Below, piece by piece: positions 12,089 through 24,463 of a stretch of 64,000 nucleotides of DNA (position 1 is the stretch's first letter; every line of letters starts with the position of its first letter). Under the pieces are notes generated by a model. The model had not been told where the DNA came from and ran no database searches. It saw only the letters and a program-made list of their open reading frames with translations. Made by a program: the position numbers and the translations under genes. This DNA is from Viola odorata (Eukaryota > Streptophyta > Magnoliopsida > Malpighiales > Violaceae), in contig OY829540.1 of the NCBI GenBank assembly GCA_963691705.1, forward strand, positions 73,516,483 through 73,580,482. Reading direction: 5' to 3'.

Positions 12089-12969
12089 TCTGGGTCCCTC
12101 ACAATGGCCCTTTTAAGAAGAAAGGGGCATATTCGACGGATGTTTATAAATATTGATGCCTGCAGTGGTTTCAACTTTGGAGCAAGCCCTTCCAGTTCCA
12201 TGTTTTCAAGTAGGGGTTGATGTAAAATATCTAAGGAGTAAGAAAACTTAATTGCATACATAGAACAACTGATACAAAATGCAAGTTCTAGAAATAAATA
12301 GCAGTGTATTGAATACGTGCTCACAGGTTATCAGAAACATTTATTGCAGAGCAAAACTACACACCTGGTCCTCAATTGGCAAGCCACAATTTAGGCAATG
12401 CCAAAACCAAAATGATAAGAGAAATGACTGTGGATCAATATAATAAAAATGAAAAAGACTACTAACCTACTATTTTTATCTCTTCGGAAATCATAGTTCT
12501 AAATCAAATAGCAGAACTGAGAAGGAATAACTCACTCGAAAGTGTGCAAGATCGCTAGCCTTTATCACTGACATCACATCGTGAATGCATCCTAAAATAA
12601 GTATGCATGCAATCTCACCCTCGCTGACAGTTTTGACACTTGCAAAACCCATCCCTCAAGAATAACGAGCAAGTCTATGCTGCTCCTCCTATCACCCGTC
12701 TCCTGCAATGCCTCATAGGTAGTGTTTCACACCCAAATCCTTCATGCTACCACTCAACCATGTGCTTCCAAGATATTGCATTCATTGACTTTAGTTATGC
12801 TACAAGATAGATAAAATACTCCAGTCACCATAACTTCTTGCAACCCTATACCTTTGCAGAAAGGGGCTCAAAGAAAACTTCTGAGCACCAAGAAAATAAA
12901 CATATATACATGTTTCTTGCCCCTGATACTTTCCAGTAATCATAGTCGTGAATATAGGCCTCCAGTATA
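12089..12969 (-). other. 3' flank of the GAUT7-type gene
   Basis: Sequence downstream of the GAUT7-type stop codon on the minus strand, presumably 3' UTR plus intergenic DNA. The hAT element inserted about 890 bp past the stop. No other gene is seen. Confidence 0.55.
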
Positions 12970-15900
12970 TTATGGATTTACATTGCATTCACCCATGAAC
13001 GGATCTTCTCGGTTAAAATACCTCTTCCAATAATGTTTATACTTGGGAATCCCCAGCTCAAGCCAAGGTTTCATTTTTCCATTATAGTGCAACACGGCAG
13101 CATTCTTAATAGCTTGGACATTGAGACCAAAGTCATGACCCAACCCTGACAAAACCCACACATCATCGAGAGGATAAATTAGGTCCTGAAAGGTAAGTAA
13201 GCTTAGACTCAACGCTGCACCTTCAATTGATCCCGTTCCCCTGCTGACCTGCTCCAAATGTTGGACATGAGAGAATAAAGATATGAAATATTGTCTGGAA
13301 CATGAGATCAGGCTTAAAAACCAGGTGTATACTAAAGGATCAAGTTTCTAAGGTTGCAGATTTTGTAATACCACTATGGATGAGAATCAACTTGTCTAAA
13401 TAGTTAGCAGTTTCATTTTACTTTGACATATGTTTATAATAGATTATCAAACAAAAACTCTTCATAAACTCCCTAGGTAGAAATATCTAGTTAAATTAAG
13501 ATCACTCACCTGTTGTCGCAATGCCCGGTAAGTTTCAGTAAGCTCTAACTCTCTCCACCTAACCAGATCAATCACATTTAATCCAGACATCCAGGCACAA
13601 GAATCTTTGTCATAATCTTTTTCACCAAGATAACTCTGCAGATGTTCCAACCGCACTGAACATAATTGCAAAGCACCATTTACTTTTCCACCCATGTTGA
13701 GGTTCCATAAATCAGATAGGTCTCGCTGGACAACAACATCATCATCCAGAACAACAACTCTCTTCAAATCCTTGAATATATAAGGAAGCAGATAGTGACT
13801 ATGAGAAAAAACAGACACATATTCGGTGGTCATATAGGTGGTTGAAGACGGATTATCAGTGCTACGGAAAGAAACACGAAACTCCACAGGCAAGGAGATG
13901 CTTGTCAGCTCTGCCTTATCAAGATACTCCATGTTAAGATGTTCAACATTGAAAACTCGAACGGCAGCTTCCCTATAAGTATTTTTGAAGAACCATAGTT
14001 TCATCGCAAAGTAATTTTGTCCATCTGTCAGCACATGAAAAACCATATGTCCACTTTCCTGAAGCATACAAAATAACCAATTAACATAATAATCTACAAA
14101 ATTTTATTGAACACTAAAAGCACATGAGAGGGCATTAGAAACATACTCTTGCATGTGTTACAGTTGAGTTGATTACAACTGAAGATGAAAGTACATTTTT
14201 GGAGAATATAACATAATGGTGCAATGTAGGATCTGAATATTTCTCCGACAGTGATAGGTCCTGATTGTGTAAAGAAGATCTGAAACATTCCACAGTTAGT
14301 CTCATAGAAAGGCAATGGAGACTCTTTGGCATGGTTTGTACTGCAAGTTGAAAGAGGAAGGCACTCTGCTTCATATGAAAGTTAGCCTCATCCTCAGTCA
14401 GGTCAAATATTTGTCTCAATTTCTTGTCAACATTATTACAATCCACAGGAAATGTTTTTGCTCTGGCTATTGCTGCTTCCATCCTTCGTGATTTCTTCTC
14501 AGTTCTGATGAAACAGATAATTGAGGTCAGTGCTTCTTAGCAAGAAGCTTAATCAGTCACATTGCAACTGACCTAGATATAACACAAAATTTCCCATGCT
14601 ATGCAGTACAACAAAGCATGCAAGAAAGAGTAATAGTAAAACACAAGTATGAAAACCTCCACACACATACATAAAGAAACAATGAAGCGGGGCTGGCAAG
14701 AGATGGGCTGGGTAAACAATAACTGGCATCCTTGCTTTTCAGGCAAAAGGCCAACATGAGCACAAGCAACAACCCATTGCTTGTTCTGCTGTAGGAGAAC
14801 CAATAAAGTGGGGATAGAGATATGGTCCTAACCTTTAACAAATTTAGATAAAGTCTCCACTAAGAAGTGACTCCATGCACTTTTGCATGTCAACCCTTTT
14901 ACCAACGGGACTATAACTTTACTTCAGACTGCAAACATACAGTAATGCAGTAAAATTAAATAATCAAGCCAATGGTGAGCTCAAAATGTTTTGTTGGTAC
15001 TTAGATAAAGATGAAACATATTAAAGCCACATTACAAGGAAAGGCTCTTAAAGAAACACAAAATCAACAAAGATTGATGAAGTGAAATCTATATACTCGT
15101 GGTCAGGAAGAAGAAAAGGGGAGGAAGATGTTAATGTTCCAAGATGTTCTATACCAAGAAAGTAGTTAGAGACAATAGGGTGCCTTATGACTTTAAGATA
15201 TCAAAATTGCAGTTACAAATTGGCATTATTCTCTATTTCATTATGTTCGAGGAAAAAGAATGTTATCACTCATAACAATGTAATGGTAGTACTTATCCCA
15301 GGATACATGAAATGAAATATCGTCCATGATCACATATTGTACCTAACTCTATAATGCAGTGTTGCCTCATGGAAATTATCTTCTGCAAGCATAAGCTTCA
15401 TTTGGAAAAAAAAAATTTTTTACATTAGAAGATCTAAAATGGTCAAGATCAATGTCAGTTATTCCTCATCATCTTACAAAATCAAAGTAAAAACCACTAT
15501 TGATTAGTCAGCTGAATGGTGAATGGTGAGGGATCATATAAAACTTGAAATACTTACTGTTGTGCAAGCTCAGCATCAGTGGTACTTTCACTAAGAACAC
15601 GCTCCAGATCTTGGATGTTTTGTCTCAGTTCTTGAGATAACTTGCTTTGTGCTGGAATTTTCGCAATAGTAGGATAATATGCTCTAGCCACAAAAAGCAA
15701 GTCCTTTAATTTCTTCACCATAGAATCCTTCATAGGTTCTCCATGCATTTCACGCCAAAGGCAGTAACTTCCAAACCTTTCTTCACATGATTTTCCACTT
15801 TCCTCTTCTGATAATCTAACTGCAGCAATAGCTGTAGCATTCTGCCGCAGAGTATTAAAAATCCATATCAATAAGCAGTATTAACATTGAACTAAGTTTG

Positions 15901-16801
15901 AGAAGAACTAAGATACAATGCATACATTGGTTTTGGGCAATGGCTGAGGAACAATAGGACGTGACACCGTAATACCTGTTAATCAACAAAAATGAAGAGG
16001 AGTCTATTAATATGGCAGCAATAACTGTCTGAGTAATACAGCAGAAAAATCAGCTAAACAAGACCTTTTGGTAATTGGTATGTGATACCTCCGCTGATTG
16101 TTTTATTTTCTGCCACATTAACAACGCCCTGAGATGCAGGATACAAACAAAATGGATTAAACACAAAATTAGAGGCATGATAGGCAAAGAAAAAAAGTAT
16201 TAGCCTGCCACAACAAAGAAAGAGCAAGTTGGTAGGAACTACTAGAGAGCAAAACTGAATTTATTGGGAAAAAAAAGTATACTTCCATAAGAGTGTGTGC
16301 AACAGAGATGGCAATTGCACATGGACAATGTTACTTGCTGGAACTCTCTAATTAAACTAAACAAATGAATGAAAAATAAGAACAGATACTTGTATGGGAA
16401 AATATAGGTTGAAATTAAAGTGGGAAAAAAAAGGAGAGCACAAGAAATACGACATATCTACTTACCGGAGAAAAGGTTGAACTTGGTTGATCAGTGGGGT
16501 ATGCTAATGCTGCAAAATGGAAATGGATGCAGTGATAAGAAAGGGGAGGGGAGGACACATACAGATGACACATTGTAAGTATATGCAATGGTTAAAGAAA
16601 TCTGGATCTGAGAATAATACGAGATCCTTTTTTAAGATAATAAAAGATCTGGAAGAATGTACCGGGAGGGTGGAAGCCGCTGTATAGGCCGAGTAAAAGC
16701 ACGAGGGGAACGAGCATAGAGAGTAGCACCAGGAAGAGCACGCCTGTTGCTAGGCATCTTGGCCGCCTTTTCCCCTGAATCCCCACGCTCATTCCTTTCA
16801 T
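12970..16801 (-). CDS. GAUT7-type galacturonosyltransferase family protein (8 exons)
   Basis: Minus-strand exons in transcription order are 16663-16801, 16466-16509, 16089-16128, 15926-15975, 15558-15841, 14147-14504, 13510-14058 and 12970-13248. All have GT-AG borders and compatible phases, giving 580 residues. GAUT7 is a Golgi type II membrane protein of glycosyltransferase family 8 that anchors GAUT1 in the homogalacturonan synthase complex; that is family knowledge. Seen here: a basic cytosolic start with KRRPR; one membrane span at ~17-42; a stem; the conserved SYCLWRE and FPVDCNNVDKKLRQI blocks; the metal-binding LDDDVVVQRDL near 407; WMSGLNVIDLVRW; HYNGKMKPWLELG near 542; and the terminus ECNVNP. 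The small stem exons 2-4 match the variable region of the family. No frameshift or missing motif is seen, so it looks functional. GAUT7 fits the family members better than the more distant GAUTs because of its N-terminus and C-terminal blocks. Confidence 0.94.
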
Positions 16802-17329
16802 CTTACCTTAATTCCTTCTAACTTTCCTAATTCTAAATCCTGTTCTACTTCTCCCAGTTCTCTGCTACTGCATATTATCCTCAACAAAAAAACTCCCTCC
16901 CCAATTGAAGGAAAAAAGAAACGCCCAATTTGATTAGTCCTCTGTATTTTTTATAACTATTCCTCTCTTCATTTTTATTCCTTCAATTAGGTTTGGTTTC
17001 TTTTTTTTTTGTGACCCATACAAACTCTAACTCTGACCTGAGAGAATGTTACAGTTGTAAAGTTACATGTGGAAAAAAAAATCTCTTTACTTTTTCCCCC
17101 TCTCTTTTTAACTGAACATCTTTTTTTCCAATAAGCAGTTTAATTTAAGTTACATAACTTTGTGTTTTTTATAAGCTGTTGTATAACTTTGTTGGATAAA
17201 ATACAAAATTACTCATGAATAAAACCAATAAATAAGTATTTTTAACAAAAAAATATTTCTATTGTTAGGATGTTTTTTTTTATCTTGATACTTGGATGAC
17301 GTTGTTATCGCTTATTATCTACTAGTACC
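16802..17329 (-). other. Upstream region of the GAUT7-type gene
   Basis: AT-rich sequence 5' of the minus-strand start codon, expected to hold the leader and promoter. No confident TATA position was chosen. Confidence 0.45.
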
Positions 17330-17574
17330 TTTTATCAAAAATCTTATTTCTTTATTAACCTCTTTTTATAGCTAGTACGAATTTAATATTTACTCTAATA
17401 TTTATATTTTTGTCAAATTAACCTAACTCGAATACTAATCTAACAAGTAGCAATTTAGTCTAAGATGGATCTAACATTAAACTTCCCTTAATTTTAGCTA
17501 ATTTTTATACGGGGCAATTTCGCATATATTAATCTAACATTTACTCTAATATTATATTTTATTCATATCTAATA

Positions 17575-18430
17575 GCATGTTTGGTTATCTGTAATGGACC
17601 ATAAAATATAAAAATAGTGTTAGGGAATGAGAATAAGTAAGAATGAGAATGAAAGAGTATGTCCATTAAGGTGTTTGGTATCCTATCACTGGGAATGAGA
17701 ATAAAAAAATTGAATAACCATTACTTTTAATTAGTATAAATGGTAAGTAATGAGAATAAATGTGTAAATTTATATTTTACTTTTGTTTTGATGGAGTTAT
17801 TACTAAATATATTTAATAATAAAATTCATTGATTATTTTATTTGATAATTTATATATAAATTTATTGAATAAAATATAATATTAAATTCTACATAAAATG
17901 TCAATAAAATATTATTTAAAAATTATTAAGAATTTTATTTAACAATTAATTATAAATTAAGAAAAAAATCAATAAAGAAATTTATTGGGGAAAATCAAAA
18001 AGAAAGTTCCTCACGGATCAAAGTAATTAGTAACGTTTTATAATAAAGCACCAAACATTTTCTTTAAAAGGCTAATTTAATTATTAAAGAGGGGAAAAAA
18101 TCCCTAAACCCTAAACCCTAAAAAAAATCACGATTCAAATTAGGATAGTACAAGTGGCAAATAAATGATATTTGTAGAGTTACATAAATTGTAATTTTAA
18201 AAAATAAAAAAAGTATTTATAATAAAAAAAAATTACAATATTTCTTCTCATTCCATTCCTTGTTATATTTAAGGGGAGTCTAGCTATAAAATTATGCTTT
18301 GAAGCACATTTTTATTCCTAGTTCATTTCCATTCTTTGTCTCCATTCCTTTTAACCAAACTGTCGAAATAATAAAAAATGAATCTCCATTCTCATTTTTT
18401 TGTAGTCTATTACTAGTAACCAAACAAGCC
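17575..18430. mobile_element. MITE-like element with GTTTGGTTA termini
   Basis: The ends are imperfect inverted repeats: left GCATGTTTGGTTATCTGTAA, right the complement of GGCTTGTTTGGTTACTAGTA. The interior near both ends carries GAATGAGAAT-type text, as in many plant MITEs. There is no ORF. Flanking ATA on both sides could be a 3-bp target duplication, but this is weak, so the superfamily is open. Confidence 0.6.
18102..18122 (-). repeat. Short interstitial telomere-like repeat
   Basis: Three tandem CCCTAAA units inside the MITE-like element, with the G-rich strand on the minus strand. The copy in the copia element has the same three units at 24024-24044. Confidence 0.85.
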
Positions 18431-18696
18431 ATAATTTGAATACTAATTCAACATCCCATCTAACATCCTTTCAAAAAAAAAACATCCAATCTAACATTTA
18501 AATTTAGCTTATTGCTCTAACATTGCTATAACTACATTTACTAATCTAACATTATAATTATGTATTTTTATTTACTTTTTATGTATTCTTTGCTTTACGT
18601 ATGGACTTTTACGTTATATAATGGTATGTATTTAACACTATATATCACATAATTGGTTATTGCTACGTGTCAACTAGGTTAGCCGAGTAATCAAAG

Positions 18697-19148
18697 TATA
18701 GTTTTAAAAACTGGACTGATTCGGTGGTCGGACCAGTGAATCGGCGACCTAAAAAAATTTATGGTTCGATTCAGCTATATGACCGGATACGCATACGAAC
18801 TGGAAAAAAATCGATCGACTCGGCCGATTCACTGTCAACCCGGCTGAGTCAATGCCACCGTCAAAACGGCATCGTTTAAAGAAAAAGAAACTACGTTTTT
18901 TGTGCTTCTTCTCCAAAACGGCGTCGTAATGGTATTGGAATTTTTTTTTAATAAGAATTATGGAAAATTTGATGGGCCGGCTCATTAGAATATGAAAATT
19001 TACCTGTTCAATCCGGTTCAATTATCTAAAACTGAACGGTTTGATGTGTGAACGGTTCGAAACGATTTAATGGGTCAATTTGGTCGAACTCGATCAAATA
19101 CGGTTGAACCATTAAATTTTCATTTCCGGTTTGGTTTTTAAAACTATG
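18697..19148. mobile_element. Small non-autonomous hAT element
   Basis: Terminal inverted repeats (T/C)ATAGTTTTAAAAAC are bordered by an 8-bp duplication matching at 7 of 8 bases (AATCAAAG at 18689-18696, AATCAAAC at 19149-19156). The subterminal parts carry degenerate GGTTCGA/CGGTT motifs. No transposase is encoded in 452 bp. Confidence 0.8.
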
Positions 19149-19462
19149 AATCAAACTCAAGCTTCAGAGCCTCCAACCTCTAATCCTAGTCAAACCGTAA
19201 ACCATAGTAAGTAGCTTGGAGTTCAGCCAGCATGTTTGAAGCAACACCCAGAGGCCAGGGTACACTGAACCCTGCAGATACCAGACCAATTCCTAACCAA
19301 ACCACCACAACCCGCTCGCCTGGATTCCCAAACTGCTAACGGAATTCGAGGTGTACATTAATCATCACAATCCCAAAACAAGAATGTGAACTAAAAATTT
19401 GACAAGTTTAATTCCTTATTCGAGACACAAGCAGATGAGGAGGAAGGAAACAAAGAGTTGTG

Positions 19463-19935
19463 CTATTTGGGTTCCACTTTTGCAGAAATAGTATAACCGC
19501 CACTGTAATCAAAAGCATGGTTAATGTCGATGTAAGGATGTCTTGGAGCACCAAAGTCAGTTGCTGAGGAAGAGGCAGATGATGAGTTGGTGTTCGTCCC
19601 GTCGTTCGATAGTATCATCTCAATTTCCTTGACTACTTCACTCATGGTAGGGCGGTCTGCAGCTGATTCTTCAGAACATTGCAGGGCTAGTTCCAAAAAC
19701 CTCCCAAGCCCAACGAGATTACCCAAATTTCTAATGTCTTGATCCATTATTTCTCTCAGTCCATAATGCTCCTCGTCCTTCTTATCCATTGCTGCTCGAA
19801 CCTCCCTCACTATATATTTCCCCTTCTCTATGGGTTGCTTGGCGGTTACTAGTTCCAGCATCACAACTCCAAGGCTATATACGTCACTCTTCTCAGTCAA
19901 TTGTTGAGTCATGTGTACTCAGGATCCAGATAACC
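19463..19935 (-). pseudogene. Receptor kinase last exon: kinase C-lobe and tail
   Basis: The exon opens after a TTGCAG acceptor with GYLDPEY, then shifts frame. One base is missing where the family has a second Tyr before MTQQLTEKSDVYS, so the spliced frame meets TGA within two codons. The remaining frame is open to the stop at 19463 and carries DVYSLGVVMLELVTAKQPIE, the ADRPTMSEVVKEIE helix and the subfamily tail. A single-base assembly error is possible but other lesions agree with gene death. Confidence 0.88.
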
Positions 19936-21162
19936 CTGCAAAAAAACAAAATCCATCCCGGTCAATCACCACCATCCATTTAATTTAACTACTTTTCTCC
20001 ACACGTGCACTGCACATGTGAAAATAAATCTTCTAAGTTAAGTTAGTTACTAGTATTGTTTAAAATTTTTACATTAATGAAAAAAGAAAATATGTAATAT
20101 GAGGGTTGATGATAGTAACATTTTATAAAAGTCAGTTAATAAAGAACATAATTCTAAATAAAATTAAAAGATATCATTCAATATAGAAGTTTAATATCAT
20201 TTCAATTGTGATCATAAGGTTGCGTATCAAGAAAATACTGAGTAGATATATTTTAAAAGACATACCATTAAAAAAAGTTAGACACTTAAAATAAAATAAA
20301 AATTATGTTTCCCTTTCGAGGTTCCGCTTGACTCCAATCTGAGATGGTTGGCACCTATTATGATGACTCGATACCAAATGATCTTAACCAAAAAAAATGA
20401 AAAGAGAATTTTCATGATCGCGTTGTTTATTTTTGAAGCCGAGTAATATGTATATGCTAATTATTTAGGATGCAAAAAGAATTCCATTATCAAAGTAATT
20501 AAAAGAGAGAATTGAACCTAAGACTGCGCAAATCATCTGCTAGGAATTGTTCTAACTTAATCGGAATTGTTCTAATTTAACCAGAAGTTTCAGTTTTGAA
20601 CCCTAAGTGTGCAACGATAAAACTTGTGAGAATAATTAATTTTTCTACGATGCAAAAATAATTTCACTATCAAAATTAAAGAAAGAATTGAACCTACTAC
20701 GACCATGTAAATCAACTTTCAAGGGATTGTTTTAACTTTATTAAAGATTTAAGTTTCGAGCTTTGACTATGCATACATTAGTTTCAAGCCCTAAGAATTT
20801 GAGTGCAAGTACTCTTTTCTAATAATATAAATGCCATCTTTATTTATTTTGCCGTTGATATTGATTTATATATAACAAAATTGTAACACACAAACCGTGA
20901 GCTTACCTTATTACAATCCTTTTTTAATACAATTTCAAATTACAAAGTTTATGCCGTGTATTTACCATCTCTTTATTATTAATTTTTAAATTTTTTTATG
21001 TATAATTAGTTATTGTATAGTTTTTGTTTTGGCAAAAGGTAATAATTTATTGTATAGATTAAAATATGTTTTTTATTAAAAGTACAATAGTGAGTTTAAA
21101 AGTTTGATAAAATCCATTCACACTTTTATACAGAGAGATAAAGAGATATATAGATTGAATAT
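19936..21162 (-). other. Last intron of the receptor kinase pseudogene, proximal part
   Basis: AT-rich intron sequence. Two degenerate copies of a roughly 180-bp unit are visible at about 20465-20640 and 20645-20800, each with ATTGAACCTA and GATTGTTTTAAC/GAATTGTTCTAAC text. The copia element follows at 21163. Confidence 0.55.
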
Positions 21163-21287
21163 TGTTAGATATACGTATTAGTATTAGTATGTGTATTAGT
21201 ATACGTATGTATATACGTTATATTGTATTAGGTATATATTGTAATGTGTTGAGTAAATAGAGAGAGAGGATTTTTACCCAAATTACA
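21163..21287 (+). repeat. Copia 5' LTR (125 bp)
   Basis: Begins TGTTAGATATACG and ends ACCCAAATTACA. Very short for a copia LTR. Near-identical to 27516-27640. Confidence 0.95.
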
Positions 21288-21288
21288 T

Positions 21289-21301
21289 GGTAGCGGAGCA
21301 A
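21289..21301 (+). other. Copia primer-binding site
   Basis: TGGTAGCGGAGCA directly after the LTR resembles the plant initiator tRNA-Met site TGGTATCAGAGC, with a few mismatches. Confidence 0.7.
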
Positions 21302-21639
21302 ACTTAAAAACACTCTCCTTCGGTCAAATCTGCTGCTTCTCGTCGGAGTCTCCTCCCGACGTCGCCTACTGTCACCGCCTCCACAGGAAGGTGCGGAGCG
21401 TTGGAGCGAGTCGGTTGTAGGTGGAATCGTCGAATTCCGGCGTGCCACGCGCCGCTAAACGCGGCGGAAGCTTCCGCCGCCCTCTCCCACGCGCCGGCGC
21501 GTGGAGGCGCGTCCGGCCTCCGCTGACACCGCCGTTCAGTGGGTTTTGCTTGTCTCGTCGTTTCCGGCCTGTGTCTGCGGTCCTCTTGGTGTTTCGACGA
21601 CGTTTGCTGCTCGTTCTTTTAGGATCCCGAAATTGCCCT

Positions 21640-21830
21640 TGGTTGGTTGGTTTGTTGTGGTTTGTTGCTGGGTTGGCCGGTTTGCTACTCGGGTTGGCTG
21701 GTTTGCTGTGGTTTGTTGCTGGGTTGGCTGGTTTGCTGCTCGAGTTGGTTGGTTTGCTGCTCGGGTTGGCTGGTTTGCTTCTCGGATTGGCTGGTTTACT
21801 GCTTGGGTTGACTGGTTTGATGCTCGTACC
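21640..21830 (+). repeat. 21-bp minisatellite in the copia leader
   Basis: Repeats of about 21 bp, consensus GGTTGGCTGGTTTGCTGCTCG, in the position where gag would be expected. Being a multiple of three it translates as a Gly-Trp-Phe heptad in one frame. The surrounding frame shows no capsid motif, so I treat it as a repeat and not a protein gene. Confidence 0.8.
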
Positions 21831-22072
21831 TTTGCCCGCTTTGTATTGCTATTGTATCTTGCTCGGTTTTGTAGTCTGAATCTATTGCTGCGTATTTGCT
21901 TGGTTGGTTGCGTATTTGCTTGGTTTGAGTACTGTTTATGGGTACTTTTTTGCTTCACATTTGCTGGACTCGTTGGGGTCTGTCTGCTTGGTTGACTGAC
22001 TTGTGTGTAGTCAATCCGTATTTGCTCCGTATTCATTGCTGGAATTGTCAGGTTACCTAATTCCTTCTCAAG

Positions 22073-23131
22073 ATGAACTCTATTAATTTTGTCGGGTTTC
22101 CTAATTCCTTCTCTAGAAAGACTGTAACCATCTCTGCAGATGAGTATGCTAAGTTCTCTCAGTATTTAGAATGGGTGAAAGCAAACTCAAGTACTGGATT
22201 AGTTGAGTCGGGTAAAACCTGTCTTGTTTCCTCTTCTGACAAATGGACAATCGACTCTGGTGCTAATGAGCACATGACAGGTAATCCTAATCTATTGACA
22301 AGCTTTAAGAAGCTCACAACATCTTCTCCTGTCACTCTTGCTGATAGCACCGCCTGTAATGTTGAGGGTTCTAGTACAGCTAAACAAACTTCTGCTATTA
22401 CTATGTCATCTGTATTTAGTTTACCTGAATTGCCTTTTAACCTGATGTCAGTAAGTAAGCTAACGAAAGACCTCAACTGCTTCATCTCCTTTTTCCCTGA
22501 TCATTGTCTTATTCAAGATCTAGTGACGAAGCAGATACTTGGTAGAGGGCATGTGTCTGGTGGTCTTTATGTTCTTGATCCATGGGTACCAAAGCCAATA
22601 GCTTGTCTCAGCAGTACTTCCTTGTTTGAAACTCATTGCCGTTTGGGACATCCGTGTCTACAATATCTAAGGAAATTGTGTCCACAATTCAAGTCTGCTA
22701 CTTCTCTGGATTGCGAGTCTTGTCACTTTGCTAAACATCATCGCACCTCTTTGGGCCCTTGTACCAGTAAACGTGAGGATTCTGCTTTTGCATTAGTTCA
22801 TTCGGATGTGTGGGGTCCATGTTCTGTGACTTCCAAACCAGGTTTTAGATACTTTATCACCTTTGTGGATGATTACTCTAGAATGACTTGGATATATTTC
22901 ATAAAAAGTCATTCTGAGGTGTTTTCTCATTTTTGTGCATTTTGTACTGAAATAAAAACTCAGTTTGATGTGTCTATTCGTATACTGCGAAGTTATAATG
23001 CTAAGGAATATATGTCTGAATCTTTTCATCGGTATATGACTCAGCATGGTATCTTGCATCAATCTTCTTGTGTTGACACACCACCTCTTAGAGACTGCTC
23101 GTGCTCTATTATTTCAGAACAAGATTCCTAA
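22073..23131 (+). pseudogene. Copia protease and integrase fragment (first copy)
   Basis: The 352-codon frame starts in the family's linker (VTISADEYAKFSQYLEW), then carries protease WTIDSGANEHMTG, the HHCC zinc-binding region (HCRLGHPC...CESCHFAKHH), and integrase acidic residues in LVHSDVWGP, FVDDYSR and NAKEY. After VDTP a deletion has removed the conserved stretch that normally includes NGVAERKNR and shifts the frame. Integrase coding continues in the next frame (HLLETARALLFQ) to 23247, where foreign DNA begins. The product would be inactive. Confidence 0.92.
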
Positions 23132-23247
23132 GCAATTTTGGGTTGACGCTGTTTCTACAGCTTGCTTCTTGATTAATCGTATGCCTTCTGCAGTTCTTGA
23201 TGATGGTATTCCAATTACTGTACTTGCTCCTGGTAAGCCATCATTCC

Positions 23248-24463
23248 TTAATTTTATCAAAAATCTTATTTCTTTATTAACCTCTTTTTATAGCTAGTAC
23301 AAATTTAATATTTACTCTAATATTTATATTTTTGTCAAATTAACCTAACTCGAATACTAATCTAACAAGTAGCAATTTAGTCTAAGATGGATCTAACATT
23401 AAACTTCCCTTAATTTTAGCTAATTTTTATACGGGGCAATTTCGCATATATTAATCTAACATTTACTCTAATATTATATTTTATTCATATCTAACAGCAT
23501 GTTTGGTTATCTGTAATGGACCATAAAATATAAAAATAGTGTTAGGGAATGAGAATAAGTAAGAATGAGAATGAAAGAGTATGTCCATTAAGGTGTTTGG
23601 TATCCTATCACTGGGAATGAGAATAAAAAAATTGAATAACCATTACTTTTAATTAGTATAAATGGTAAGTAATGAGAATAAATGTGTAAATTTATATTTT
23701 ACTTTTGTTTTGATGGAGTTATTACTAAATATATTTAATAATAAAATTCATTGATTATTTTATTTGATAATTTATATATAAATTTATTGAATAAAATATA
23801 ATATTAAATTCCACATAAAATGTCAATAAAATATTATTTAAAAATTATTAAGAATTTTATTTAACAATTAATTATAAATTAAGAAAAAAATCAATAAAGA
23901 AATTTATTGGGGAAAATAAAAAAGAAAGTTCCTCACGGATCAAAGTAATTAGTAACGTTTTATAACAAAGCACCAAACATTTTCTTTAAAAGGCTAATTT
24001 AATTATTAAAGAAGCGAAAAAATCCCTAAACCCTAAACCCTAAAAAAAATCACGATTCAAATTAGGATAGTACAAGTGGCAAATAAGTGATATTTGTAGA
24101 GTTACATAAATTGTAATTTTAAAAAATAAAAAAAGTATTTATAATAAAAAAAAATTACAATATTTCTTCTCATTCCATTCCTTGTTATATTTAAGGGGAG
24201 TCTAGCTATAAAATTATGCTTTGAAGCACATTTTCATTCCTAGTTCATTTCCATTCTTTGTCTCCATTCCTTTTAACCAAACTGTCGAAATAATAAAAAA
24301 TGAATCTCCATTCTCATTTTTTGTAGTCTATTACTAGTAACCAAACAAGCCATAATTTGAATACTAATTCAACATCCCATCTAACATCCTTTCAAAAAAA
24401 AACATCCAATCTAACATTTAAATTTAGCTTATTGCTCTAACATTGCTATAACTACATTTACTA
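23248..24463 (+). repeat. 1.2-kb foreign insert in copia pol, copied from 17330-18543
   Basis: After copia position 23247 there is a 4-bp filler TTAA. From 23252 to 24463 the sequence is about 99% identical to 17330-18543, including the MITE-like element (here 23497-24351) and three CCCTAAA units. At the right end the shared TTACTA (24458-24463) leads back into copia at an earlier point, so 22398-23247 recurs as 24458-25307. Confidence 0.95.

Larger units (their letters stand above)
17330..18543 (+). repeat. Source segment duplicated into the copia element
   Basis: This 1.2-kb segment is repeated in the same orientation at 23252-24463 inside the copia pol region, with only about ten substitutions or short indels. 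It contains the MITE-like element 17575-18430. The right end of homology is TTACTA, also present in copia. The left end follows CC. Sequence continuing naturally on both sides here suggests this is the donor copy. Confidence 0.9.

Noticed and set aside
21421..22036. ORFs on both strands with GWFAARV or NQPTRAA heptads as a novel repeat protein
   Set aside because: The heptads arise from the 21-bp minisatellite in the copia leader. No start context or domain supports a gene, and the element needs no such product.
23252..24463. The copia insert as an ordinary transposon insertion
   Set aside because: It is flanked by an 850-bp duplication of copia rather than a short target duplication, and its ends do not coincide with the MITE termini it contains.
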